Of a DNA stretch of 64,000 nt, positions 46,501-54,462 are shown piece by piece (positions within the stretch are counted from its first letter, which is position 1; each line of letters opens with the position of its first letter). Origin of the DNA: Erythrobacter sp. BLCC-B19 (GTDB lineage: Bacteria; Pseudomonadota; Alphaproteobacteria; Sphingomonadales; Sphingomonadaceae). The notes under the pieces are model-generated. The model ran no database searches. It saw only the letters and a list, made by a program, of their open reading frames with translations, and was not told the origin of the DNA. A program made the position numbers and the translations under genes. The stretch covers positions 580,001 to 644,000 of the forward strand of contig NZ_CP117516.1 of assembly GCF_028621955.1 (NCBI RefSeq), read 5' to 3'.

Positions 46501-47031
46501 CCATTGCCGATTGTCGCGGAAGAACAGCCCCAGCACGTCCCAATTGAGCCGCACCGAAGTATAGGCCACATCGCGCCCATCCGGGTCCGAGGGCTTGGGC
46601 TTGATCGGCTTGGTCGCCAGCACCCCGAGAGCGTCGAGCACCGTCAGGGAAATCGGTGCGCGCGAGAGCATATAACGGTAGCACAACCGGTCGAACAGCT
46701 CGTCAAAGAAGTCCGCCGGATCGTCGACGACGTCGGCAAGGGCGGGCAGCCCGTCGAGATCCTTGATCCGTCCCAGCAACGCCCCGAGCCTGGCGAGCAT
46801 ATCCGGACCGCCCGTCACCACATCCTCAAGGCTGTCCAGCAGCGTCGGGTTCATGCCGCCCAGCGCATTCTGCAGCTGCGTCGTGTCGACGGCGGTGGGA
46901 TCGTAGCCCATCTCGGCCAGCAGCGCGCGCAGTTCGTCCACCGATTCGGTCGCCGCGATGATCGGCGAGACGAAGTGCAGCGCTTCGGTCACAAAACCGA
47001 CGAGGACTTTTGCCATGGGATCGCTGGGCAT
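43519..47031 (-). CDS. Large DUF6603-like protein of giant-protein operon
   Basis: The 1170-residue protein resembles, from memory, DUF6603 proteins: a long central array of amphipathic beta segments with repeated phrases (SSLTVTVPLDLALGPVNIFEATLAL, LTIGPVYAYAENIGVSATV, ILGGMGLNLPDRNVALVALNLSFFGEIDF, LYAKGPDIWLLGQVAARGFIAFDALVYFNPFAFDV in parts). The first 280 residues are helical, the last 250 are mixed. No signal peptide is present despite the barrel- or solenoid-like beta content. The start codon follows the protease stop by 11 bases with GAGGGAG as ribosome site. Function of the family is not known to me. Confidence 0.8.
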   Translation of the reverse strand: MPSDPMAKVLVGFVTEALHFVSPIIAATESVDELRALLAEMGYDPTAVDTTQLQNALGGMNPTLLDSLEDVVTGGPDMLARLGALLGRIKDLDGLPALADVVDDPADFFDELFDRLCYRYMLSRAPISLTVLDALGVLATKPIKPKPSDPDGRDVAYTSVRLNWDVLGLFFRDNRQWGHEIYGWGPTPSGGQPKAFDHVKAITKISNIVRATHLAIVYNQPLSAAEKAQFLQGAGGDEVLRMNLPFRQDDFAGFRPDGTPEFRDEIGLSLLPFGDLAQPDDLGLAVGPYARGGDDMTIPLSPELDLRLKAGVGGTGGAYVTIQPDGLDVKVGGAVDAQFEISALYKQADGAPTFLIGAEGGTNIRVDRILGTVGGSITAASAGSGTGDLFVAAGVEGLAVTIDMGEDGLLSTVIPEPVEIDAGDILLGWRTGRGVYFESGSSLTVTVPLDLALGPVNIFEATLALDWSQDTRIDFMLTADLTIGPVYAYAENIGVSATVTPAPAGNGLLGKYDLGFAFIPPTGYALSLDAGVVKGGGLLSVREDEYRGALALKFASFGLSAFAILNTRLPGGRSGFSLAASLFADINVPLGYGFFLSGLGGVIGINRTIDTDALREVLFAGRLDNILFPVDPIASAVTILDDLAAILPPREGQHLFGPVARISWGVPQIIDIKLGVVLEVGTEFRLLILGGMGLNLPDRNVALVALNLSFFGEIDFTAGTVSFDATLEGSRVLAFTVTGDMALRTGWGQGITHIASFGGLHPRYPRPANLPELRRLSIAFGTNNPKITLSAYQAIALNAVMFGARADLYAKGPDIWLLGQVAARGFIAFDALVYFNPFAFDVMLAGGLSLLVDGKERASLGFRLSLQGPNTFRISGKVWVTICGIDVDFGITHTWGQKQTIALPQVSAVAELRNALEKSGGFTPVEDTGRLGGVSFAVAEAGAVLIDPAGGMRLFQNAVPLNLAIEKIGEAVVTGPRKVDLEVLLGGQKQTLTNETAEFVRSHFFATDDAARLRLPSFETHKAGFEVAPSSLTLSAATPIIEDYAYEVIEIEADPEVPRPARINPRFAIKQPFADRYTREAYGLSKRPATRLPDVYSALAPVAVAPQGFVSADVVERAVSAKVSVAELLEREPAWGTTLGAMAFETERSSRFANDRVQGYVAGAAVRGRI

Positions 47032-47042
47032 GACTTGCTCCC

Positions 47043-48707
47043 TCAGTTCAGGTTAGAGAGCGTGCGCAGCCGCGCCCGCGTGACAACATCGATAACGCCC
47101 TCATTATGCAGCGCTTCGATCAGCAGATTGGCATTGGCAGGCAATTGCACCTGCAACAGCGCAGCGGCATCGAGCATCCCGAAGCCGCGCCGCGCAGCAT
47201 CCCAAGGTGCCTGCGCCCCGGTCACCGTCTGCGTTGCCGCCGAATGTTTGAGCGCCCAGCGAAAGGCGTGAACCATCAGGTGCTTGCCAAAGCGGGTGAT
47301 GAGATTCTGGCGTCCATGATGCGCCTGCCAAAGCGCGCAGGCCCCGGCGGTAATTGCGGTCGCATAGGAAGTGCCGTCGCTGCGATGAACGAAATGATCG
47401 ACCCCGCCTTGGCCATTCAGCACACTGCGCGCGCTGAAGGTCTGCACGCCCGGCGAGGTAATATCCACTTCGATGCCGTAAAGTCCGGTATTCAAGGGGT
47501 TGCCGTGAACGTCGCAAGCGGCGCAGCAGATCGTATTGATATCCGACCCGGGATAGGCCGGCCCCCCGATGATCCGTGCTGCCCGCGCCTCGTTGGCCAG
47601 CAGCAGTTCAAGAAAGCGCAGGTACCGGGCAATCTCTTGTGCGCTTCGCCCAGCAGCTTTGGCCTTTGCCACCAGATCGTCGCACAAGGCCTTCATCGTG
47701 GGGTAGCTGCTACCGAGGGCAAGGCCGGTGAAGTCGGCCACTACCTCGACAATTCGCGCAACCCGGGCCGCCTCCTGCGCCGCTGCGCTTCCCTGGTTGG
47801 CGGTGCCGGCAAGGCTTTCGGCTGTCTGAGCCCAGCCTTCGAACAGCGAATGATGACCCTCCACGGTCTGCCCTGCGGCAGCGCAGACGATGATTCCGGC
47901 GTCTGCCACCGCCCCGATCGCCTGTTCGATCACCGCATATTTCAACGCCTCACCGGCAGCCATTCCAAGGCTGATCGAAATGACCCCGATGCTGGAATCG
48001 GTCTTCGCCTTATCGAGGATATAACGAAGACCTGTCGCCATGTTGTTGGCAACGATCGGGTCGACCATGACCGAATCCGTCACCCGTACCGGCAAGTATT
48101 GCGCTTCGGGCGCGGTTCCGATGATGTCGATGCGGTTCGCCCCGAGCCCCTCGGCGACCTGCGGCGCCGTCACCGGATATTGGGGCGGGTTGTTCCCGGG
48201 ATTGGTCGCCGGCGGAACAGCAACCGGGCTCATGAACAGGCTCGCCGTCGAACAGCCGTGGCTGGGGTTCAGCCCGAGCAGCATATCGATCCCGTTATCG
48301 GGAAAAACGACCCGCGCGGACGCTCCGGCGGTGATCTGCACCGAGTTGCTGGTCACGACAATTCCGGCGCCGATATGGACGTTAAGCGTCTGCTCAAGAT
48401 AGGACGGGAGGTTCTTCAGTGAGAGGTAGGACGGGGCCGGGTCGGTAAAGGTGCGGGCGTCCTGCGTCCGGACCCGGCCGCCGTGCATCAGTTCCGGATG
48501 CAGCGTGTAGCCGGTATCGAGATGCGCGATGGTGATCCCCGCGCCGCGCTGACCCACGCCGCCGGTCAGGTTATGCGCCCCAGTCTCCCCGCCTTCGTTG
48601 ACAAAGCGGCTGAAGCGCAGTTCCCACGGCTCGTTCGGCTTGTCATGCGGCTGAGCCGCCGTGACCGGTATCGGATTGGGAGCGCCTGGAGCAAAACCTA
48701 CGGCCAT
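47043..48707 (-). CDS. Subtilisin-like S8 protease, first gene of giant-protein operon
   Basis: The 554-residue protein is a subtilase with Asp64 (AHLDTGYTLHPEL), His150 (PSHGCSTASLF) and Ser447 (DGTSYATAITAGA). The usual oxyanion Asn in the AAGN motif is replaced by Gln280 (CAAAGQTVEGHH). Extra segments of about 60 residues between Asp and His, and about 100 between Gln and Ser, are unlike plain subtilisins. No signal peptide or propeptide is evident, so it is probably cytosolic. GAGG lies eight bases before the ATG. As the first gene of the operon it is likely the processing or effector enzyme for the large proteins, which is inference only. Confidence 0.88.
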   Translation of the reverse strand: MAVGFAPGAPNPIPVTAAQPHDKPNEPWELRFSRFVNEGGETGAHNLTGGVGQRGAGITIAHLDTGYTLHPELMHGGRVRTQDARTFTDPAPSYLSLKNLPSYLEQTLNVHIGAGIVVTSNSVQITAGASARVVFPDNGIDMLLGLNPSHGCSTASLFMSPVAVPPATNPGNNPPQYPVTAPQVAEGLGANRIDIIGTAPEAQYLPVRVTDSVMVDPIVANNMATGLRYILDKAKTDSSIGVISISLGMAAGEALKYAVIEQAIGAVADAGIIVCAAAGQTVEGHHSLFEGWAQTAESLAGTANQGSAAAQEAARVARIVEVVADFTGLALGSSYPTMKALCDDLVAKAKAAGRSAQEIARYLRFLELLLANEARAARIIGGPAYPGSDINTICCAACDVHGNPLNTGLYGIEVDITSPGVQTFSARSVLNGQGGVDHFVHRSDGTSYATAITAGACALWQAHHGRQNLITRFGKHLMVHAFRWALKHSAATQTVTGAQAPWDAARRGFGMLDAAALLQVQLPANANLLIEALHNEGVIDVVTRARLRTLSNLN

Positions 48708-48753
48708 CGGAAAACCTCACGATCGAAGATCAGAGCCGTTTCCCGATAGCCAC

Positions 48754-48772
48754 ATCCGTCCGTTGGACGGAT
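48754..48772. promoter_or_regulatory. Perfect inverted repeat upstream of giant-protein operon
   Basis: ATCCGTCC and GGACGGAT flank a GTT spacer, 47 to 65 bases before the protease start codon. It could be an operator for a dimeric regulator or a small hairpin in the leader. It is the only strong symmetry seen in this upstream region. Confidence 0.55.
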
Positions 48773-49177
48773 CACGCGCGCATTTTCAGGATAGAGCCCA
48801 CCACGTTACGACCGTGTGATTTTTATGCCCTTATCATCACCTCGACCCACCAAAGCAGATTGGCGAAATGCGACAAAAAACAGTAATTTCGTGTTAGCTT
48901 ACGCGCCCACCTGCCGATGACCAGCGTCAGAATGACTTGGGCTGGTCAGCACGAATGAAGAACTTTACTTGCGGTGCGGGCCTGCCTTCATCCGCAATTG
49001 GCAGCAGCGCAGCCCGCCCCGCCCGCCTGCGCAACATCAGATCCGCGCGCTGATGCTGCGCTGCCAAGTGCGGCAAGGCCTGCCCGACAAGTTTAACTGC
49101 CCCTGCCACCATGAGTTTGCGTTTGACACCCTGCTAACGAGTTGCCACGTTTTGCCCAAGGGGCAAGCGATTCCATT
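48773..49177. other. Divergent upstream region of protease operon and PBP gene
   Basis: About 400 bases without a gene; the part 48790-48960 is less GC-rich than the surroundings and should hold the promoter of the minus-strand operon. On the plus strand a TTGACA lies at 49123-49128 and a hairpin-forming TTGCCC-AAG-GGGCAA at 49152-49166, just before the PBP start. No clear -10 boxes can be named. Confidence 0.5.
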
Positions 49178-51514
49178 ATGTTGCAAGGGGCAAGTCAAAA
49201 AGCCGAAGGATTTGCCGCGCCAACTCGCTCGGGCTGGCAACGCTTGCGTCGTGTTGCTGTCATAAGCGCAGCTTTACTTGCCGCGTTTCTTGTCGCTGTT
49301 ACCGTGTGGCTCTGGTGGACTGTCCCGATCGCGGCCTCGGCGCAGCCGATGGTGCCGGGCCGCCTGATCCTGCTGACCCGCGAGGGCGTGCCCTTTGCCG
49401 AGGCCGGTTACCGGATGGATCGGCCGGTGGAGGTGGCAAAGCTGCCCAAGCACGTCGCGCAGGCCTTTTACGCGATCGAGGATCGCCGCTTCCCGAGCCA
49501 CATCGGGATCGACCCCATCGGCATCGGCCGCGCGCTTTACAACAACCTGACCGGCGGGCCGCGTCAGGGCGGCAGCACGATCACCCAGCAGCTCGCCAAG
49601 AACGCCTATCTGCGCGATCCGGAGACGGGCAATCCCGATCCCGGCTACGGCCGCAAGGCGCGCGAGGCGGCGATTGCGGTATGGCTGGAGATGTGGCTGA
49701 CCAAGGATCAGATCCTCGAACGCTATCTCTCGATGGTGCCGTTCGGACAGGATGTTTACGGGTTGCGCGCCGCCTCGCTCCACTATTTCCGCCGCCAGCC
49801 GGAGCGGCTGACGCTCGAACAGGCGATCATGCTGGCCGGGCTGGTGCAGGCGCCGAGCGCCTATGATCCGGCGCGCAACGAGGCCAAGGCGCGCAAACGG
49901 GCAATGCGGGTGGCAGAGGCGATGCAGGCGGCCGGCTATCTCCCGCCCGGCCGGGATGGCCTCCCCGCCATTGCCGAACTCGATATCCGGCGCGATCCGC
50001 CCCAGAAGACGGGCTTCTATTTCTCCGACTGGGTGATGGCCGATGCGCGCGCGATGGTCGGGCGCGAATATGCCGAGCAGCGGGTCACCACCACGCTCGA
50101 CGCACGCCTCCAGATCGCCGCGCAAGAGGCCATCCGCGCGCTGCCCTATGACGGGGTCGAAGCCGCGCTGGTGGCGATGCGCCCCAATGGCGAGGTGGTG
50201 GCGATGATCGGCGGGCGGGATTACAGCCGCTCGCAATTCAACCGCGCAACCAGCGGCAACCGCCAGCCGGGATCGACCTTCAAGCTGTTCACCTACCTTG
50301 CCGCACTCGAGACCGGGATGCGTCCCGGTTCGCTGGTGTCGAACGCCCCGATCACCGAGGGCGATTATCGTCCGGCCAACGCCAATGGCCAATATGGGGG
50401 CGAAATCAGCCTCACGCAGGCCTTTGCCTCTTCAAGCAACGTCGCCGCGGTGCGCCTGTTCGAAGAGGTCGGGCCTGACCGGGTGGTCGATATGATGCGC
50501 CGCTTCGGGATCACCGGGGCGGTGGACATGAACCCCTCGCTGGCGCTGGGCACGATCGGTGCATCGCCGATGGCGATGACGGCGGCCTATGCCGGGGTCG
50601 CGGCGGGCAAGGCCGGGGTGGTGCCCTATGGCCTGCAACCGGTGACCGATGCGCAAAAGGAAGACCGCGCCGCCGCTGCGCAGACCGCCGAGCCGCTCGA
50701 AGAGCAGGCGGCAAGCGATATGCGCGCGATGCTGCGCGCGGTGATCGACGGGGGCACCGGCAAGGCGGCCAAGCTGCCTGTCCCCGCCTATGGCAAGACC
50801 GGCACCACCCAGAACAACCGCGACGCCTGGTTCATCGGCTATGCCGGCGAGCTGGTGGTGGGGGTATGGCTCGGCAATGACACCGGCATCGCCAACCCGG
50901 AAATCTCCGGTGGGGATGCAGCAGCGCGGCTGTGGCGCGACTTCATGCTGCGCGCGATCGCAGCCGACCGGCTGATGATCCCCACGGCCGGTGCCGATCC
51001 CGGCGGCGCGGCTGGTCGCGGCAGCAACGGCGGCGGCGGCGGCGGCAGCAGCGGCGATGGTGGCGGCACAGCGGGTAACGGCAGCACACTTCCCGCCCTC
51101 CCGCCCCTGCGCGGCGACGATGGGCGGACGGTCGAGATTCCGGCCACCGGAACCCCCTTCCGCCCCGTTTCCAGCACGCGCGGGATCGACTCAAGCGGCA
51201 ATGGCGTGCCCCGCACGCTCGACCAGCTTGAGGCGGAAAGCCGCCCGATGCCCGGCAATGCCATCGGCGTGCCCTCAAGCGCCGGGTTCGAGGGCGGAGG
51301 CGAGGAAGCGCTGCGGCGCGCCCGGCGCGAGCTTGAGGACATCAGCGCCGGGCAGCAGCAGCCCTCCGGCACGCCCCAGCGCCTGCCCTTGCCCACCGCG
51401 CAGCGTCCGCCGCCATCCACCATCGTCCAGCAGCCGCAGCGCCGCAGCAGCCGCCGCGATACCGGCGACGAGGACGAGGATTTCACCATCGATTGCGGCA
51501 ACGACTCATGCTGA
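49178..51514 (+). CDS. Class A penicillin-binding protein (PBP1A family)
   Basis: This 778-residue bifunctional enzyme builds and cross-links peptidoglycan at the inner membrane. It has a transmembrane segment at about 27-47, a GT51 glycosyltransferase domain with Glu101 in AIEDRRFPSH and GGSTITQQLAKN, and a transpeptidase domain with Ser366 in GSTFK, the SSN motif (ASSSNVAAV) and Lys540 in GKTGTT. The last 150 residues are low-complexity, rich in Gly, Ser, Pro and Arg, ending in an acidic tip with two cysteines. The ATG at 49178 is preferred over a TTG at 49142. It is transcribed alone, away from the giant-gene operon. Confidence 0.94.
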   Translation: MLQGASQKAEGFAAPTRSGWQRLRRVAVISAALLAAFLVAVTVWLWWTVPIAASAQPMVPGRLILLTREGVPFAEAGYRMDRPVEVAKLPKHVAQAFYAIEDRRFPSHIGIDPIGIGRALYNNLTGGPRQGGSTITQQLAKNAYLRDPETGNPDPGYGRKAREAAIAVWLEMWLTKDQILERYLSMVPFGQDVYGLRAASLHYFRRQPERLTLEQAIMLAGLVQAPSAYDPARNEAKARKRAMRVAEAMQAAGYLPPGRDGLPAIAELDIRRDPPQKTGFYFSDWVMADARAMVGREYAEQRVTTTLDARLQIAAQEAIRALPYDGVEAALVAMRPNGEVVAMIGGRDYSRSQFNRATSGNRQPGSTFKLFTYLAALETGMRPGSLVSNAPITEGDYRPANANGQYGGEISLTQAFASSSNVAAVRLFEEVGPDRVVDMMRRFGITGAVDMNPSLALGTIGASPMAMTAAYAGVAAGKAGVVPYGLQPVTDAQKEDRAAAAQTAEPLEEQAASDMRAMLRAVIDGGTGKAAKLPVPAYGKTGTTQNNRDAWFIGYAGELVVGVWLGNDTGIANPEISGGDAAARLWRDFMLRAIAADRLMIPTAGADPGGAAGRGSNGGGGGGSSGDGGGTAGNGSTLPALPPLRGDDGRTVEIPATGTPFRPVSSTRGIDSSGNGVPRTLDQLEAESRPMPGNAIGVPSSAGFEGGGEEALRRARRELEDISAGQQQPSGTPQRLPLPTAQRPPPSTIVQQPQRRSSRRDTGDEDEDFTIDCGNDSC

Positions 51515-51572
51515 TCCCACATCTCTCCCCACCACCGGGCGCAAGCCTGACCCGTCGACAAGCGAGGACATG

Positions 51573-52472
51573 ATGAAGCGACTACTGCACGTGTTTCTGG
51601 GTGTGCTGGCCCTGATCGGCCTTCATTCTGCCGCAACCGCTCAGGCGCTCGGCCAGCCCAAGGTTGCGGTCTACAATTTCAGGGACCCCAACCAGACCGG
51701 CCTTGGCGTCCAGATGCGCGACATGATCAGCACCGCGGTGATCAACAGCGGCAAGTTCACCGTGATCTCGCGCGATTTCGCCTCGGCCGAAGAAGAAGCC
51801 CAGCTGGCCCGCGCCGGCAAGACCACGCGCGGGGCCAAGGGGGTCAAGCCCAAGGCGGAGTCCTTCGATTACTCGATCGAAGGGTCGATCACCTCGGTCC
51901 AGTTCGGCGAGAAGAAGGACGTCACCGGCGCCGTGCTCGACGGCCTCCTGCTGGGCGGCAAGGGAGTTGCCGGCGGCTGCGTGGCGGGGACCTTCTCGGT
52001 CAGCATCGACGTGGTGGTGAAGAACATCGGCTCGCAGGAAATCCGCTATGCCGCGAGCCTCACCAAATCGCTCACCAGCGAATGTCGCCGGGCCGGGGGC
52101 GCGGTCGATTATCCGGTGGTGATGCGCGCCATTGCCAATGATCTGGCCAAGGAATTTGCGCTCAAGATCGTCCCGATCAAGGTCATCGCAATCCAGGCCG
52201 ACGGCGGTCTGGTGTTTAACTATGGCGACAGCATCCTGCCTGCGGAAACCTATGTGAAGATCTTCGGCCCTTCGGAGGAAATCCTTTCGGATGGCAAGAT
52301 GCTGACGATGGACGGCCCCTTTCTGGGCCGGGTGAAGATCACCAACGCCAATGCCGAAACCGCGCGCGGCGCGATCGAGGGGGAAGCGGGCCAGATCACC
52401 GTCGGCGCGACCGCCAGCATCGATGCCAATCAGGAACCGGGGAAGACCGACAAGAAAAAGAAAAAGCGCTGA
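51573..52472 (+). CDS. CsgG-like secreted protein (first of a tandem pair)
   Basis: The 299-residue protein has a signal peptide (MKRLLHVFLGVLALIGLHSAATAQ) and an N-terminal CsgG-like domain (KVAVYNFRDPNQTGLGVQMRDMISTAVINSGKFTVISRD, in part), with the later strand region FDYSIEGSITSVQFG. CsgG itself is the curli secretion pore, but no curli genes or lipobox are visible here, so a general outer-membrane or periplasmic role is more likely. The tail is lysine-rich (KKKKKR). ATG codons at 51570 and 51573 are adjacent; GAGG fits the second. It lies 58 bases after the PBP gene. Confidence 0.8.
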   Translation: MKRLLHVFLGVLALIGLHSAATAQALGQPKVAVYNFRDPNQTGLGVQMRDMISTAVINSGKFTVISRDFASAEEEAQLARAGKTTRGAKGVKPKAESFDYSIEGSITSVQFGEKKDVTGAVLDGLLLGGKGVAGGCVAGTFSVSIDVVVKNIGSQEIRYAASLTKSLTSECRRAGGAVDYPVVMRAIANDLAKEFALKIVPIKVIAIQADGGLVFNYGDSILPAETYVKIFGPSEEILSDGKMLTMDGPFLGRVKITNANAETARGAIEGEAGQITVGATASIDANQEPGKTDKKKKKR

Positions 52473-52561
52473 TGCCGCGCGGATCAGGCCGCAACCCGCC
52501 CGGTTGCGGCCTGAAGCTTCAAGGACGTGAAGCCCCTCTCCACTCGAAAAGGATGCCAGCC

Positions 52562-53488
52562 ATGATCCGCAATCTTCGTTCAGCCACGCTCGCCGCCATG
52601 CTGCTTGCAGGGGCCACCAATGCCGAGGCGGGCTCGCTGTCGGTGGGCAAATGGACCACCGAAGACAGCTGCCGTTACATCGTCACCGAATGGGAGCGCG
52701 AGGTCGGCGTAGCCGCAGGTTCGTCGCAATCGGCAGGCACGGTGACGCGGACGCCCTACGGCACCAGCGCCGCGCGCCAATCCTCGAGCGAAAGCAGTTC
52801 GGCCTATCTGCGCGAATGGGGCACGATCCTGAACGAGATCTGCACCCAGAACTTCCCCCGCATCCGCACCACCATGGCATCCGCCCTTGCCTCCAACGGC
52901 TCGGTCAATCCGGGCGACGGCACCTATTCGGTCGACGGCTTCCTCACCGACTTCGGCTACGAGAACAATTCCTACGACAGCGATTCCACCTCGGAAGCCA
53001 ATGACAACATCCTTGTCAGCGTCAGTTATCAGGTGCGCGATGCCAAGGGGAACATCGTCTATGGCGGCGCGCTGACCAAAAGCTTCAACGTCTCGACCAT
53101 GATGCAGACCGGGAACGCGACCTTCCAGAAGTCGCAATCGGGCCGCACGGTGTTCTCGCAGCTGCAGGAGGAGCTGGGCTATGCCGTCGCAAGGCAGATC
53201 CTGTTCCATTTCGAACCCTTGCGCGTCGTTGCCAATGACGGGCGGGCGGTGGCCTTCAACTACGGCCCGCCGCTGATCCCGATGGGGGCTGCGATCATGG
53301 TGTCGGGCGAACGCTCGCTGATGCCCACGCGGCTGGTGGTGACCGGCGCCCTGCCCGGCCGCGCGGTTGCGCAAAGCCCGGTGATGGCGAGCGTGGCAGA
53401 CGTGACGATCGGCTCGGCCGCCTTCTTCGCGGAGGAGGAAGACCCCTACGCCGACCAGTCGTCCATCCCGAGCGTGGAGCTGCCGTGA
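52562..53488 (+). CDS. Secreted protein, probable paralogue of the CsgG-like neighbour
   Basis: The 308-residue protein has a signal peptide (MIRNLRSATLAAMLLAGATNAEA) and a Ser-rich segment (about 50-75). Its C-terminal third (FEPLRVVANDGRAVAFNYGPPLIPMG) lines up by eye with the neighbour (VPIKVIAIQADGGLVFNYGDSILPAE), so the two look like diverged tandem copies. It also has the CsgG-like phrase ILNEICTQNFPRIRTTMASAL in the position of the helper helix. No function is known. AAGGA lies upstream of the ATG at 52562. Confidence 0.72.
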   Translation: MIRNLRSATLAAMLLAGATNAEAGSLSVGKWTTEDSCRYIVTEWEREVGVAAGSSQSAGTVTRTPYGTSAARQSSSESSSAYLREWGTILNEICTQNFPRIRTTMASALASNGSVNPGDGTYSVDGFLTDFGYENNSYDSDSTSEANDNILVSVSYQVRDAKGNIVYGGALTKSFNVSTMMQTGNATFQKSQSGRTVFSQLQEELGYAVARQILFHFEPLRVVANDGRAVAFNYGPPLIPMGAAIMVSGERSLMPTRLVVTGALPGRAVAQSPVMASVADVTIGSAAFFAEEEDPYADQSSIPSVELP

Positions 53489-53521
53489 TCCTATAGACAA
53501 AAGGGAAGAAGGGAACGACCA

Positions 53522-53842
53522 GTGCGGTGGTTGCTTCAGATTTTGGTGCTCTTAGCGCTCGCCCCCACTCCGGTTCAGGCGCAACGCCGGACAGCGGACG
53601 AATGGCTCGAGATCAACCTGAAGGCTTGCGAAGAGGCATTTCAAAGCCGCAAGCGTTACAAGAATGTGCGAGATACGGGCCAAAGCGAAACGATACGCCA
53701 ACAGTGTATTGCTTCGGCCAGAAAGCGTCATGCATCCGAAAAGGCGGCTGAACAGCGTGCCCGCGAGCAGCAGCAAGCGCAGGAGCGCAAGCGTGCCGAG
53801 GCGCGGGCACGGGCAGGCTTACCTGCGGGTGACCCCCGATAG
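53522..53842 (+). CDS. Small secreted basic protein, unknown
   Basis: The 106-residue protein begins with a signal peptide (MRWLLQILVLLALAPTPVQAQ) and ends in a strongly charged Gln/Arg/Glu/Ala helix (about 68-98), likely a coiled coil. Two cysteines (in KACEEAF and QQCIASAR) could form a disulfide. I do not recognise it. GGGAAGAAGGGAA precedes the GTG start, and its position 33 bases after the CsgG-like pair suggests one transcript. Confidence 0.65.
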   Translation: MRWLLQILVLLALAPTPVQAQRRTADEWLEINLKACEEAFQSRKRYKNVRDTGQSETIRQQCIASARKRHASEKAAEQRAREQQQAQERKRAEARARAGLPAGDPR

Positions 53843-53850
53843 GACGCCCT

Positions 53851-54462
53851 TCAGCACAGCGCCCGTTCGCGCGCGATCATCGCGGCGTGGGTGCGGTTCT
53901 TGGCGCCGAGCTTGCGGCAGATCAGCTTGACGTGGAGCTTGATGGTCGGCTCGCGCAGGTCGAGGTCGCGGGCGATTTCCTTGTTGGCCTGCCCGGCGCA
54001 CAGCCCGGCCAGCACCTGCTTTTCGCGCGGCGACAGGCCTGAGGCGGTCTCGGCCGGTGCCTGCGAGGGGCGGTGCAGGTCGATCGGCATATAGGTCTCG
54101 CCGGCAGCCATGAAGCGGATCGCGTTGACCAGCGAGCGCGCGGGCAGCGTCTTGGGCAGATAGCCCGCCGCGCCTGACGCCAGCACCTGTTCGGCCACCC
54201 CCGGCGGGGCAAGCCCGCTCATCAGCGCCACCGGCCGGCCAAAGCTCGCCGCCAGCGCGGCATCGAGCCCGGCATAGCCATCCATCCCCGGCATCCCGTA
54301 ATCGAGCACCACGAGATCATAGGGCGGCGCGGCCTCGGCAATGCGGGCGAGTGCGGTGGGCAGATCGGCGACGGTATCGACCGCAAAGCCGCCCTCGGCC
54401 TCGAGGTAGGAGCGCAGCACGTCGCGCAGCAATTCGTGGTCGTCGGCTATCAGGATACGCAT
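53851..54462 (-). CDS. NarL/FixJ-type response regulator
   Basis: The 203-residue protein has a receiver domain (residues 1-120; acidic pocket ADD at 6-8, phosphorylation Asp in VVLDYGMPG near 54, Lys in LPKT) and a LuxR-type helix-turn-helix (about 142-198: LSPREKQVLAGLCAGQANKEIARDLDL, VKLICRKLGAKNRTHAAM in part). It should be the DNA-binding output of the adjacent kinase; its start overlaps the kinase stop (TGATG). Targets are unknown, but the pilus locus and the secreted proteins on both sides are natural candidates. Confidence 0.92.
   Translation of the reverse strand: MRILIADDHELLRDVLRSYLEAEGGFAVDTVADLPTALARIAEAAPPYDLVVLDYGMPGMDGYAGLDAALAASFGRPVALMSGLAPPGVAEQVLASGAAGYLPKTLPARSLVNAIRFMAAGETYMPIDLHRPSQAPAETASGLSPREKQVLAGLCAGQANKEIARDLDLREPTIKLHVKLICRKLGAKNRTHAAMIARERALC

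Noticed and set aside
34856..48707. Reading the giant-protein operon as a contractile injection system or prophage tail module
   Set aside because: No sheath, tube, spike, baseplate or AAA+ disassembly protein can be recognised, and the first gene is a subtilase.
51000..51080. Gly/Ser-coding simple repeat at the end of the PBP gene
   Set aside because: It keeps the reading frame and is part of the low-complexity tail of the protein.
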